Shown: positions 1-26,204 of the stretch, one piece after another
Position numbering within the stretch: position 1 is the stretch's first letter
How the letters are laid out: every line of letters starts with the position of its first letter
Origin: Eudromia elegans
Lineage: Eukaryota > Chordata > Aves > Tinamiformes > Tinamidae
Reading direction: 5' to 3'
DNA: 64,000 nt
NCBI GenBank assembly: GCA_003342815.1
Contig: PTEX01000204.1
Coordinates: 146,422-210,421 of the forward strand
Program-made: the position numbers and the translations under genes
Notes under the pieces: model-generated
Database searches by the model: none
What the model saw: the letters and a program-made list of their open reading frames with translations, nothing else
What the model was told of the DNA's origin: nothing

Positions 1-612
1 TTTACCTTCCAACAAAACCTCTTGATTTGTTATACAAATCAAAAATAAAATGTCAGTGCAGGATTGCTAGATGTCATATAATGATTCTAAGGAAAACTGG
101 ATGCAGCTGGGCTGTCTTAATTCATTGTTTTTAACACTGGTTTGCTACCAGAAACCTTGAAATGTCCTTCTGGAGAGATTCTTGCAGCAGGAACAGGGAA
201 GGATGCCAAGAGGATGGGAGAGGGGGAGGGGGAGATGTTGCTATTATTAATATTGTCCTTTTTTTTTTTCCACATGGTGTTTTCAACTACAGTTCAGGGA
301 TTTGATCCCTAAAAGTTTATGCTTCTACAGAAGAAAAATAGGGAATGCTTTTCATTATTCTGGCACTTCTTTGAGCTTTCAAATTAAATTACAAATCCCA
401 GTCCATGCCTGAGGAAGAGAGGAGTGAAAGGCAGCGGGGAGGCTGTGTTGGAATCTGCTGGAGTTTGAGTTGGTTGTGTGTCCTGCGTGGTGTCAGGTGG
501 TGGATGAAAGGACCCATTTCTTTTTTCCTTTGTCAAGGGATGCTCTCTATCTCTGAGGCTAAAATGAGCTATGTTTGGGAAAGATGCCATACGGTGCTCT
601 TCTCTCTTTCAG
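1..612 (+). other. KDM4B: KDM4B intron (3' part)
   Basis: Non-coding sequence ending in a pyrimidine-rich acceptor (ctctctttcag) before the first exon in view. A short G/A-rich tract lies near 215-236. No other exon was recognised here. Confidence 0.8.
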
Positions 613-15213
<14,601 letters not shown>

Positions 15214-15663
15214 CCAGGAGTCGTTCAAGCCGACGTTAACCCTTTTGAAACCCTGCGGAAAAAGAACCAGGGAACTGCGGAACACAAGGGCAGCCTGGTG
15301 CAATAGCCTGCTGTGAATTCCTTTCATCTGCTCTTGGTTTGGACTGCAAGAAAATCCCGTCTGGCTGCGCGCTACCTCGACTTTGCCAGACTTGTTGCTG
15401 ACCAATAGATTAGGGAGCCGGGAGCCCTTGAGACACCGTTTCACATGGAGACTTGGGAAGAGTTTGTACTACGGGAGCTCCGTGACTGGCTCCTTTTTAT
15501 AAGGCTTGGAAAGGGTTAAACTTTGACAAAAAAAGACTTTTTAAACCATGTCAAACTCTTTTGTCTTTAAAGGTGCTATTTCATTGACTACTGAAGCAGC
15601 CTTTGGAATTGTGATTTCTGTACATATAAGTCACCTTTGTGAAGTTTTCTATAAATGAGCATT

Positions 15664-15669
15664 ATTAAA
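15664..15669 (+). terminator. KDM4B: Candidate proximal KDM4B poly(A) signal ATTAAA
   Basis: ATTAAA about 450 bases after the stop codon, directly before an oligo-A run. The run itself is genomic and could mislead 3'-end mapping. Confidence 0.4.
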
Positions 15670-16230
15670 AAAAAAAAAGATGCAAACGCAAAACAGGAAA
15701 ATGGAAGTTTCCACAAACATTTTTCTAGATTATGGCTTTAAACCGGAAAACGAGTAAAATCCTCCCTGCCTCCCCAAAATGAAATGTGACTCATACTGCA
15801 GCAGGGAGAGCAAGAGCAGGTATCCCGGGAAGCCCGGGGTTCTTTTTTTGTAAAGAAACACTATCTTCTTTGTAATCTGGGGAAGATGGGGAAAGAAATA
15901 CTTCCTCGCTGGGATGTTTCTTACAGGTAGTTCTGTTTAAAGAGACGCGATTGATGCGCGCATTTCTGCCATGTCACCAGGAAGGGGACTTAGGGACAAA
16001 ACAGCCAGGTTTTGGTCCTTCTCGTCGTCTTCCTTGCCCCTCGTGGCCATCACAGTTGCTTTCTAGTTACTCGTGAGCATGGCTTGCAGTTAAACTCTGC
16101 CCCTCGGGTTTGGCAAGCGTTCGGTTGCTGCTTCTTGTGTTAGCTCCTCTCCGAGCCATTGCCCGTCCTTGCTGCAGACTGGAGCAAAAGGGCCTGGTCT
16201 GGTGCTCTGTAGGCACGTCTCCCATAGGAA

Positions 16231-16281
16231 NNNNNNNNNNNNNNNNNNNNNNNNNNNNNNNNNNNNNNNNNNNNNNNNNNN
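16231..16281. other. Assembly gap (51 N)
   Basis: Run of 51 unknown bases. The right flank is a (GTT)n and T-rich low-complexity stretch (16282-16320), so the gap probably spans a simple repeat. Confidence 0.98.
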
Positions 16282-18091
16282 GTTGTTGTTGTTGTTTTGG
16301 TTTTTTGTTTTGTTTTTTGAGTTGTGCTCCTTACAGGTGGGAGAATCATTCCATGACAGGGGGATGTTTGTAAGTTTTATTATTTTTTTCCCGCTTATCC
16401 TATTAAAGAAGAAATTTCCCCAAACATCTTTGTCGTGACCTCCTTTACTTGAGTAAAGACTGAGCCTTTGGAGATGCTTGTGGGGAAGAGGAACACGAAC
16501 CCTTCGTTGGTTGGGCTCCGTTGGCCGAGCGAGTGTCAGTGGCAAAAATGCTGATGTCTTGGGTGAGCAGCTCCCACTCGGACCCTTGAAAATCACCGGT
16601 TTGAAGAGCTGTTTTGGAGCAGTGTTTTGTAGAAGAGCCTCAAGGCCCCGCTGAAGTTGCGGGAAAGTCTTCCGCTTGCTTTGGAGGATTTTTATCCGCT
16701 CAGAGGGCGGCCCTAGCAGCGAGTTGTGAGCAGGGACGTTGGGGTGAATGGGGAGCAGGGAACGTCAAGCCACTCGTCCAAGCATCTTGGCCCACCACAA
16801 ACCACCGTGGGGGAGCAGAGCTATCCAGAATGCTGCACAACAAGCTTTCTGCTCAATCCCTGAAGTTACTGGACCTCAAAAATATATGTGTTTTTTTCTT
16901 ATTTTCTGGTTTTTTTACTTAAGCCCCTTGGCAAGGTGGTGGTTGCTGGTGGCGAGGTTTTTAAGCAGCGGTACAGTTGGATCTTTAAGGGAATGAGTGG
17001 GAAGGATTTGTGGGCTGGCAGATGGTAGTTGAACATATTGAGGGACTCGATGGCTATTAAACTGTCTGAGTGCAAGAGAGGAAACAGCATAAAGCAAGTT
17101 TGGGGTTTTGAGAGCACTGGGGTCCCCTTTCCTCCTTACCTGCCTCTGTTCGGGTTGCTCGGCTTACGCGGTTCTGTGCACGGTTCCCAGTTCGAAACAG
17201 GATCCTTCTCTTATTTCTGAGTTCTGGCGTTTTCAGGAGGTATCTCCATAAATACAAAGCAAGCCGCAAGACTGATAGAGGTTCTTAAAAATTGCCAAGG
17301 ATCTTTATAGCCTCGGCTGATGTGTCCTTGGGCGAGCAGAAGCAGTAGCAGGGCGAGCCCCTTCCTTTCGTTTGCTGCTGTAGCTCCGAAGCAGTCGCTC
17401 CTCCCTACCTGTCTCTGCTCTCTTCAGACATGATTTAGCAGAAACCTTGTATTAAAGAAAGAGGACGGGTGTTTTAGCAGTTGCCAGGCCCCAGAGAAAT
17501 GTTTAAAACGACTGAAAGAGAAGTTAAACAGCAGAGGATTTAGGGGGAGGGCTGAGGGCAGGGAGGGATGGGATGGGGGGCCGGGAGCAATGGGGAATTT
17601 CCTCTGCATGTTCAAGTCCTGACTGAAATAGCACCATTACTGTATTCATATGTAGAACCTTTAAAAATACTATTTATATTGTAAAAACAAAATGTATTTC
17701 CTCACCCCATATTCAGCTGATGAGTTATGTTTAAGAGTGAATCTGGAGCTGTAGAATGCCCTTCCTTGTTACTGGGGTTTTCCTTCTTTTGTTTTCCTTC
17801 TTTTTTATTTTTAATTTTGTTTTTATTTCTTGCTTTATTTTTAACTCCTCTTCTTTGGTTTAGGAATGACTTGTGCAGATTATCTATAAAGACCATGTTG
17901 ATGGCCTCTGTGCATCTGACTATTGCAAAAGAAATGGGAATTGCACATTCTTACCCTCCCCTTCCTCCAGTGAAATATATTTGTTATTGTCTGATTATGT
18001 GCTATAAAAATATTGGTTTTTTTTTCCCCCTAGACTAAAGATGTGATGTATTTTTTGCCTATTTTTTTCTTTGCCTCTAGGTTCATAATGA

Positions 18092-18097
18092 ATTAAA
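18092..18097 (+). terminator. KDM4B: Candidate distal KDM4B poly(A) signal ATTAAA
   Basis: ATTAAA in a context (T-rich upstream, GT-containing downstream) that could end a long KDM4B 3' UTR. Only the hexamer is seen. Confidence 0.3.
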
Positions 18098-18110
18098 GGC
18101 TGTTGAGCAC

Positions 18111-21100
18111 TTCAGAATTACAATTCTTGGGGGGTTGAAGTCTCGTCATTTCTGAGTTTAAAGCCTTGTGCAGTGCAGGAGAAGGAAGAGCCCTGGTCTG
18201 GTTGGTAAAGCCGGCTGCTGCCCTGAGGCAAGAGGAGCAGAGATGGATAAACGGGAGCCCCGTCTTCTCCTCCCCTTCCGTGAGCCTTGTGGGACAAGGT
18301 CTGTGGTTGCACCCCTGCCCAAGGTTGAGAGCTGACCCGCAGGGTCCACGATCCAGGAGTGGCTCCAGCTGGAGCTTTCACAAAATCCTTCATCTTAAAA
18401 GCCACTGGTTGCTGCTTCCTTCTGCCTCTTGGCTGCCAGGAGCCCTTCTCTCCAGCCCTTTAGTGGCCATGCCAACATTCAGCCTCTCTAATAGCGTCCA
18501 TCCAACCCCTCATTTAAACCCTCCCATTTCCCCCTTTGAGCCCCACTGCTTTTCTACAAATACGTCTGAAATTGGTGCAGTATGAGGCTAATGCTGCAGA
18601 TTATATGAAAGAAAGGAGATCTCCAGCTTTCAGTTCTTTGCAGCTTAATAGTGTTTCGTGAGATAATCTGAGGAAATCGTACTAATGGAAAGATAGAGAA
18701 GCCAAAGTCTCAGTGATATAAAGGTCTTTGGAGTCTCTAGAATTTACAGCAGCCCAGACCTTACCTTTGAATTTAAGGTTGCTGTATTGCTTTAATCCAA
18801 AGCACTCTAATGCCGTTTTAAAGCTGCCTTAAGCAGCAGTGCGTATTTCCAAGTGGCTGCTTGGATCAGCGATCAAAAGGCGAGGATCAAACCCCTGTCA
18901 CTCTCAGTTACCGCCTCGCGGAGCTGGAACGGACGGTTTGACACGAACCTCGGGATGCAACTGTGGGTTTTCCTTCCTAGCCAAGATTGCTCCAAGAAGA
19001 CACAGAAAATGGGAGTTACAGGAAACCATCCTGTGCCTGGGGCGTGCTCAGCTCAACTTGCTTGGCTCTGGCCTGTGCTCCTGCCCTGTGGAGAGCTGCT
19101 CGTAGGGTATGGCCATTGATGGCCTCGGGTTAACGAGGGACGGACGGGGCGCCCGCGCTGCTTCATCCTGTGGTTTCTTCTTGCTGCTTTGCAGAAGTCC
19201 AGCTCCTCTTCGGGCACCAGCGCTGCGTGGGGGCTGTTTGCAGCAAGCAGATGTTGCAAAACCTGTCACACAGAAGCTGCTGTAAGTCCCTTCTTGTCAC
19301 CAGCTGTCACCATAAAGCCATGCAGTGATAATTGCTGGTAGCAGCGAAAAGATGGGGAGCACCAGGCTGCTTGTGCGCCTGGCGAGGCTGGCGGAGAGTG
19401 TCACCCTAAGCCTGGAGAGCAAAAGAGCGAATGGAGAGCGATGCTTTAACTGCTCCTCGTGGAGCTGGAGAAGGATCTTTAGCTTGGTGAGAGGAAATGG
19501 AGGAGCTAATTCCTTTCTTTAATATGGTAAAGGACAGGGCTCTTTGGAAGACTAACAACAACAGTGTTGCTTGGGTGAAGCTGTTGCCTCCTGGTGGTGC
19601 TGGGGATGCCTCCATTGCCAGCAAGGCTGGTCGCTGTTCTCCACGTTCTCCTGTGCTGTCTCATGGTGCTGTCATTTTTGGAACACTTGTGGTAACGCGT
19701 TGTCCTGCTCAGCGTGTTGTTGCAGGTTTCCAGGGTGCAGATCTCCGTGGGCACCTCTGCACAGGGCGTTTCAGGGCTTTCCCTTTGGTGGCCTCTCCCA
19801 CTGGCTTCCAGACTCAGGAAATGGGAGGTTATCGAGTGCTCCCAAGCCCTCACTCGTCGGTGCACTCGCTGCTTTCCTTTTCACATTGCTTTCTCTGATG
19901 GTTGTGTTCGTTTTGGGCAAGGAGCAGATGATGGAAAAACCTTGTCACATGCTGCAGACATCTGTGCTTTGGCCAGTTCTCCACAACCTCTATTTCCTGA
20001 GGTTATTCTGGAGGGTTTTTTTCTCTCCTCTTCTTTCCTAGCTCTTCACATTAGTTCTTCATCAGTAGTTCTCCTTCAGCTCACACAAGCTGCACCACTT
20101 CAATACAGCCACTCGTAGGCGGGTGCAGGCCCCTTTCGTGAGATTGCTCCTACTTGGGTTGGAGGGATTTAGCTGAAGCTAATCAGAAGCGGTTTTAAAC
20201 TGAATTATGCATTTGGTGCTTGAGCTAAAAGCAATTTGGGTAGACTTGGTGACGCTCTTGCTGATGTGTCCCCTAAGACAGTGGGCACAGCCCCACAGGG
20301 GGCTCAAGGACGACATCTTAGAGCCTCAAGTTGCTTCCACTGACCCTCTCCACACCCTGGAGTATCTCCCAAACACATGGTGAAGACTTCCCTGCAGGAG
20401 GCTCTTTTGCTGGTGCTGCAGAAGGTCAGTCCCAGGTGCCTTTCTTGTCTGGGGCTCTTTTCCCCACTGTCTGTATAGCAAAAGGTGCTCTAATAAGCGT
20501 GGAAGGGTTGTCTTTTTTGCAGTGATTCAAATGACTCCAAAGCCAGTTGCCCCTTTCAGACTAGATGCCAACAAACCAAGGTGGAAAGACAGCAGGAGAT
20601 GCATAGAAGAGCGTTCCTGTGCTCAGTGCTGTATTTCAACCCATGAAAGCAAGAGGGGAACGTCGGCTCATCAAGCTCATCAAGGGCCCGTGTTGTCATT
20701 GTCACCAGGTGGGTGCAATAACAGCTACTGCCTCTACGTCCCCCACTTCCTTGCGACCTGGCCCAGTCCTCTGCTTCCCCGGCACGTGTCTGTTGGGGGA
20801 AGGCACAGAGGAGCTAGGTGACAGGTACCCCGTGTGACCCACCCTGTTCCTGGGGCGCTGGTTGTGCCCTGGGGAGACGGTCGGTTCTGCCTGTGCCCGA
20901 GTCGGCCGCGGGGAGCCAGGGACAGGCCCTCGGGACGCCGCTCCCGGTCCTCCCCCGAGCAGCTGTCCTGGCGCACACACGCGTTCAGAAGAGTAAACCA
21001 ACCTTGGTGGAGTGCCAAGACCTCGATGTTTGGGAGATGTGGAGCTCGAATTATTTGGCAGCTGCAGAAGCAGAAAAATAACTACTTGGTTTACTTGCAC

Positions 21101-23329
21101 ATCAACAGCAAATTACTGGGAGTTATTTATTCTGCTTTAGAGGAGCAAAACAATTAAAAATTTTGCTTCCAAAAGGGGAAATGTAAAGGTCACTGTGTAA
21201 ATATTGTTTGGAAAGATAGAGTGGCCACAGCTTAGCCACTTTTCCTGTGGAACAAATAAGAGCCTGGCTGCGTTTCAGCGCATTGACGTTGGCTTATCTC
21301 TCTCCACTGGCCTCGCCATCTCCGATGCCAGCTGCTAATACCCGGGCAGCCTCCGCCTGCAGCGCGCGAGCTCCTGGCCAAGCTGTCCCTGCAGCAGGAG
21401 CGATGCCCTCCCCGCCGCCCCGGAGTGCGATTTAAAAATAAACCCACGGACAGATCTGCTGCTCGCGTGCTTTGTTGAACGAGGCTGTCTCCAGAGCACA
21501 CCGCAGATCTCCTTTGATTAGGGCTAAGTGGCCAGTTACCCATGAGCTGAGCCGGCATGCTGCTGCCTCCCTGCAGAGATCAGCCATGCCTTGATTGTAG
21601 GTACAGAAGGTCCCTGGGCAAAGTGGCAGGACAGGAGAGGGGCTCATGGGCTCATCCGAGCCTGTCGTGTCCCTGCTTCGCGCTGCCCTTCGGGTTGTCT
21701 TGGGCGCTCGGAGGCACCGGAGGGTGTCCAGGCTGAGGAAGCGGGTGCCCGGTTCATGGGAGACGCGGATGTGCCGGGGAAGTTACTGCCAGCAGTGGTG
21801 GCCTGGTGACCTGCAGCAGGTGCTCGCGGGGATTTTGTCACCTGCAGGGAGATCCTGGAGGCACTTCTGTTTTGCAGAAGTGATCTGGCGAAAGATTTTG
21901 TGACCTCTCCTCAATCCAGAGCGTTGGCTGCTCATGAAATAGCTGCTATTTCCCTCTCTTGTATCACACTCTCGAATCAAGGCTGCGGGCGGCCTGGCAG
22001 CCATTCTTGGTGTGGCCCTATCATGGGCTCACCCCGTGCCTGGGTTCAGCCCCCTTTTTGTCCCTTTTGAAGAGCACCCAGCGTTTCCCAACCAGCCCCC
22101 CGAGCCCCCTGCAGTTGCACGTGATGGGTGCTTCTTTCCTGGCAGCTTTTGAAGGATCCAGTCTCAGAGCACCCAACTGCACGGCTAGTTAAAGCTCCAA
22201 ATGTCCCCACTTGGCTGCAGGACTGGGAAGAGGGGGAGCAAACACCACCCGTCCCGACTGCGGCTCTTAGAATTGTCCCCATGACGGGTCCGTTGTGCGG
22301 AGGGAACCGAGTGCCCGTGCAGGCTGCCCAAGGTGCCATCAATGAAAGCACCCTCGAAGCAGGGATGGGTGCACGGAGGGTGGGTGATGGGACCTTGGTG
22401 CGAGCGGCCCACGGAGCTCCAGGCGTGACCCCTCCTTGTCCCTTCCTTGTCCCTTCCACAGCATCCTGGTCATCCAAAGTGATCCAGAGTCACAAGAGCT
22501 CCAGCCATGTGGATGGACCCGCTGTCCGTAGGGAAGGGAGGACATCGAGCTGGGCCTGGGACGGTGGGAAGGTGAGTGGGGACCAAATTGCAGGGAACCC
22601 CCTGGGGTTTCCCTGTGCGCCTGTGGGGCTGCCGGCAGCCGCGTGGGCTCCTGTGGGGGCACTTCAGCTAATGGAAAATTGCCACTAATTGTTGATGGTA
22701 CTAGAGGTGCCGCAGCACTAATTACAACTGAAATGACCCTTTGGAGACACGCTCCAAGGTGGGAGAAAAGGTTCAAACAGCGCGAGCAGAACCAAACACG
22801 ATGCTTCTGGCCATCGTTAGGGTTCAGTGTTTTCATGGTTGTTTGACTCGAGAATGGCCTGTGGCTGGAAATGTGTTGTGTTTGTGTCTGCTGCAGCGGC
22901 ATCCGACCTGCGTGGTCAGGAGTGGGGCTGTGCACGTTAGGATGCTGAAAATCACCCTTAGAGAAGGCTCTGCCCTCCCTAGGGCACCACGGGGAAAATA
23001 AAGGTACAAAAACGGGAACCTGCCTCGTCTTGCACGTGTGACAGAGAGTAAAACCCGCAGCCCAGGGACCACTCTGCTGTGATGACGCTGGAAACGGCGT
23101 CACTGAGATCCTGGGACGGCGTCATTGAGACACTGGGGTGGCATCACTGAGGCCCTGGGACCTCTGGCCATGGTGACGGAGGGAGAGGCTCCCCTTGGAG
23201 GAGCTGCCCTTTGCTGCATGGTCTCTTGCCTGGGGGTCCCTCCTCCTGTGCCCCCACAGGCCCCTTCCCTCCCCTTGCAAGAAGGGGAGACAGACAAAAC
23301 CCACCACGATCTGATAGGAAAATCTGTTT
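18111..23329. other. Intergenic region between KDM4B and PTPRS, left part
   Basis: No gene supported. Composition becomes GC-rich from about 20.8 kb (CpG-containing patches near 20820-20960 and 21300-21420). Open frames here are chance frames of GC-rich sequence, overlap on both strands and show no family motif. Contains the 22-bp tandem repeat at 23096-23161. Confidence 0.7.
23096..23161 (+). repeat. 22-bp tandem repeat, three copies
   Basis: Three consecutive 22-base units starting ggcgtcactgag, ggcgtcattgag and ggcatcactgag, each ending in a ctggg-like sequence. Units differ by several substitutions but have identical length. Confidence 0.9.
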
Positions 23330-23580
23330 GGAACAGCTGTCTGCTGACAAGTATAATAAACTGTATTAATGGTGTCATTATTATTCCCTAATTAAAAGCT
23401 AATAACTTAGAGTTAATTGCCTTTAAAAGATGAAGCGGTGCTATGGCGGGGATTTATCTCCCCTTTTTCTTTGCTTGCCTGGCTCTGCTGATATTTCCAA
23501 GGTAATTAATTGAATCAGATCACCCTGAAAACTAATAATCTCCCCGTGTCGATTGGGCCAATCAAATTAAAGGTGTTTGC
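23330..23580. promoter_or_regulatory. AT-rich intergenic block with homeodomain-type sites
   Basis: A sharply AT-rich island in GC-rich surroundings with attaat, aattaaaagctaat, gttaatt, ggtaattaattg, aactaataatc and caaattaaagg. Clusters of TAATTA/TTAAT cores are typical of deeply conserved vertebrate enhancers. Enhancer function is inferred. Confidence 0.4.
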
Positions 23581-23640
23581 TGGGCGCCGGGTTTGAAAAA
23601 CAGGCGGACAGGAGCTTTGCAGGTTGTTGCTGCGGGGAAC

Positions 23641-23700
23641 GGTCCGAATCGGGCGCCAGTGAATTCAGACTTGGCTCTTTGGGGAGCTCCAATAAAATCC
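23641..23700 (+). repeat. Inverted repeat, left arm (60 bp)
   Basis: Begins ggtccgaatcgggcgcc and ends ccaataaaatcc. It is the reverse complement of 23867-23926 at 59 of 60 positions (the one mismatch is within gcgccagtga / gcgcctgtga). Weak similarity continues for a few bases outside the arm. Confidence 0.97.
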
Positions 23701-23866
23701 TCCCGCCTGAGGGGACCCTGCCCTGATGCAAAGGCCGGTGGATCCCAAGGAAAAACCCCCAGCTTTTGCATCCATCGGGATCCAGCCCCAAAGAGCAGCT
23801 TGGCTGGTGGAAAGCAGCCGCGTGTCCCGCTCAGGGGCCGCTCCGGCCCCGTTCGTCCGCGCGAGG

Positions 23867-23926
23867 GGATTTTATTGGAGCTCCCCAAAGAGCCAAGTCT
23901 GAATTCACAGGCGCCCGATTCGGACC
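23867..23926 (-). repeat. Inverted repeat, right arm (60 bp)
   Basis: Begins ggattttattggagctcc and ends gcgcccgattcggacc. It pairs with the left arm across a 166-base GC-rich spacer (23701-23866). Confidence 0.97.
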
Positions 23927-23989
23927 ATTCCCACCCTTGCTTGGGGTAAAAAAAGAAGGAAAAAAAAAAACCCCCGAGATTAGCAGTCA

Positions 23990-24330
23990 TCTGGGCTCGG
24001 CGATAATTAAAAAGAAGATGCTCAAACATAATTCTTAATTAAACTGTAATGAGATAAGAACTTGCATAGCCTGAGCTTAGGCTGCTGGAAAAAGGCAGAG
24101 GTTCCCATTGTAATTATGTGATTTATGATCTTCCACACAAAGATGTAATTACGTTCTCCCCCACCCCTTTTAAAATTTAAACATTATTTAGATTAAAAAA
24201 AAAAAATAAAGCCCAGCAGTTTGAGTTGACTTTTCCTGGTGGAATAGTCATTTATTTAGGTTTATTTATAGATTTCAGTGTGATTGTTAAGTAGCTAAGG
24301 GCTGATAGCCTAAAATATGGGATTTTAAAA
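23990..24330. promoter_or_regulatory. Second AT-rich intergenic block with homeodomain-type sites
   Basis: AT-rich island containing gataattaaaa, cttaattaaac, tgtaattatgtgattta, gatgtaattacg and a dense A/T stretch to about 24330. It mirrors the block at 23330-23580 on the other side of the inverted repeat. It looks like a conserved non-coding element, which is inference from composition only. Confidence 0.4.
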
Positions 24331-26204
24331 AAAAAAATTTGCTGGAGCAGGACAAGCAGAAAAGCAGATTGGTGGTTTTGGGGGCGCTGCGGGCCCAGCG
24401 CGGTCTGTCCAAAATAAACACGGTTGTTCCTACAGATCCGGGTGGAAACCCAGCGCCCGCCCTGACGCTCTCACCCAATGGCCCTGGAGACCCAGGAGGT
24501 GCCGGAGGTCCCGGCTCTACAGAGCAGCCGGAGGGTTCATGGGGGCCCTGGGGTGTCCCCAGCGCCCGGGATGCCCTGCGGGGCTGCAGGTGAGGACAGG
24601 GATCACGCTGGATGGGGGGGGACCGCGTTGGTGGCGCTGGGCAGTGCCCTGGGCACACCGTGCACGCGGATCCGGCACGGTGGCGTGCTTCAGAGGAACC
24701 AGAGGGTTGTGTTTGTTTTAATCGTTTGGACAAATCGTTTTTTTGGGAGGGTTTATTATCCTCGGTAAGCCCGGGATAAAACCCTTGTGTAACCCATTAA
24801 TCTGGGCCCACCATCTGCACGTGTGGGGACATGCCCATGTCCCCGGCGGGCGAAGGAGGCTCCTCGGGACAGGGTAATGGAACCGGGACAGTCCCAGACT
24901 GGTCTGGTCCTGGCACCGTGGAGGGATCCGGGGTTGTCCCTGCGCTGCGGAGGGGAGTGGAAGAGAGCAGAGTGGAGGGAGTGGAGGAGAGCAGAGATGG
25001 GCCGAGCGTGGGGAAGGGCTGGGACTGGCAGGAATTGGAGCTGGGCGCAGACTTGGACCGTCGCCCTGGTTTAAGGAACGGAAGGATTTGCTCTTAGTGG
25101 GGATAGGAGCTGCACATGGAAGTGGTCGAGCCCGTGTCTGCAGGGAGGGCGCGCGATCAGTCGCCCGTTTGGTCTAAGCTTCTCGTGGCTGCCCAGCTGT
25201 GGGCGCCCGCACAGGGGCTCCCTCCACATCCCTGCGATTCCGTAGCCTTCATCTGCTGGATCCGCAACATGGTGTTGGCACCATCCCCCCAGGGGCTCCC
25301 TGGCCTCGCCAGGGCCTGAGCTTGACCTTGCTGCAAGAGCCGCACAGTTCTCGGCGCCTGCCACGGTAGTTACTTTTTCCATCTCCATTCTCCATCTGTT
25401 CAGTTCCCGGCTTGGCATTTGCAGCTGCCTGATTGAGGGGAGAGGAATGGATTTCTCCTGCGGTTGCTGCTTCTCTGGGTGTAATCCCAGCATGTGGCAG
25501 CGGGAAGGATTCCCGGGCTGGGAGCTGTTCTGCTCTGCGGGCCGTGCTGCAAACCCGGGCACACGTTGGTGCCAAGGCCAAAAGCGGCGGGGGGCTATGG
25601 GAGGCCAGGGAGGGGCCGTGGCGGGGGTGCAAATCCAAGGGGCTGCTCCAGGGAGAGGAGCAAAGGCTGAGACCTGTTCATTGAACAGTGAAAAGCGGCT
25701 GCTGGGGGCTTGGGTATAAACGGGGGCAGCCAATGCAGTGTGCTCCTCATGCTCCGTGTGCCGGGCCGGATCCACCCGCTCGCTCCGCGTGTCCCGTCCA
25801 GCCGCGCGCGGGAAGGCTCCGCACTGGAGACCCTCTGGCTGTTTTACCCCCTCTCCGTGGGTGGGGGAATCACGGATCACATCAGATCTACAGCAGAAAC
25901 AGGAGCCCCTGTGACTGACTAAGGGGGTAATAAACCTGCTGCCGCCGGGGCGAAGAGGGGACGAGCTCAGGAAAGAGCCCCAGCTCAGTAAGAAGGGGCT
26001 GCCCCAAAGCGTCCCTGCAGCCTGGCTAAAACTAGGCATTAAGGAAACGCCACTTAGTGCTTAATTACAGCAAATAAATAAATAATGAGCAAGTCCTGCG
26101 GGTCCCAGCGAGGACAGGGGCTGTTGGGACGCGATTCCAGCTACAGGGAAAGGGGCCGCCCGCCCGGCCCCGCTCGTCCCCCCCCAGAGAGCGGCGCAGC
26201 CAGC
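24331..26204. other. Intergenic region, right part
   Basis: GC-rich sequence with CpG-containing patches (24370-24660, 25500-25830) and an (AAAT)n tract near 26069-26084. A 322-codon open frame on the - strand (25071-26039) has no recognisable domain and I do not call it a gene. Confidence 0.65.

Larger units (their letters stand above)
15214..18110 (+). other. KDM4B: KDM4B 3' UTR, end uncertain
   Basis: Starts directly after the TAA. The first 450 bases are non-repetitive and lead to ATTAAA at 15664 followed by an oligo-A run, one possible end. Sequence beyond it stays moderately AT-rich with further ATTAAA copies near 16402, 17451 and 18092, so a long UTR of nearly 3 kb is possible. The right boundary is a guess from the last of these signals. 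A 51-base assembly gap interrupts it at 16231. Confidence 0.5.

Noticed and set aside
19540-19575. ggaagactaacaacaac resembling part of the miR-7 seed region
   Set aside because: Only the first nine bases (tggaagact) agree with mature miR-7; the rest and the hairpin partner do not match.
22128-23103. Long overlapping open frames on both strands (186 and 254 codons)
   Set aside because: GC-rich chance frames without family motif.
23593-23949. The same peptide appearing on both strands (LPKEPSLNS)
   Set aside because: It is a consequence of the inverted repeat, not a duplicated gene.
25071-26039. 322-codon open frame on the - strand in the intergenic region
   Set aside because: Low-complexity Ser/Pro/Arg-rich composition, overlapping frames on both strands, no domain or splice support; expected by chance in GC-rich DNA.
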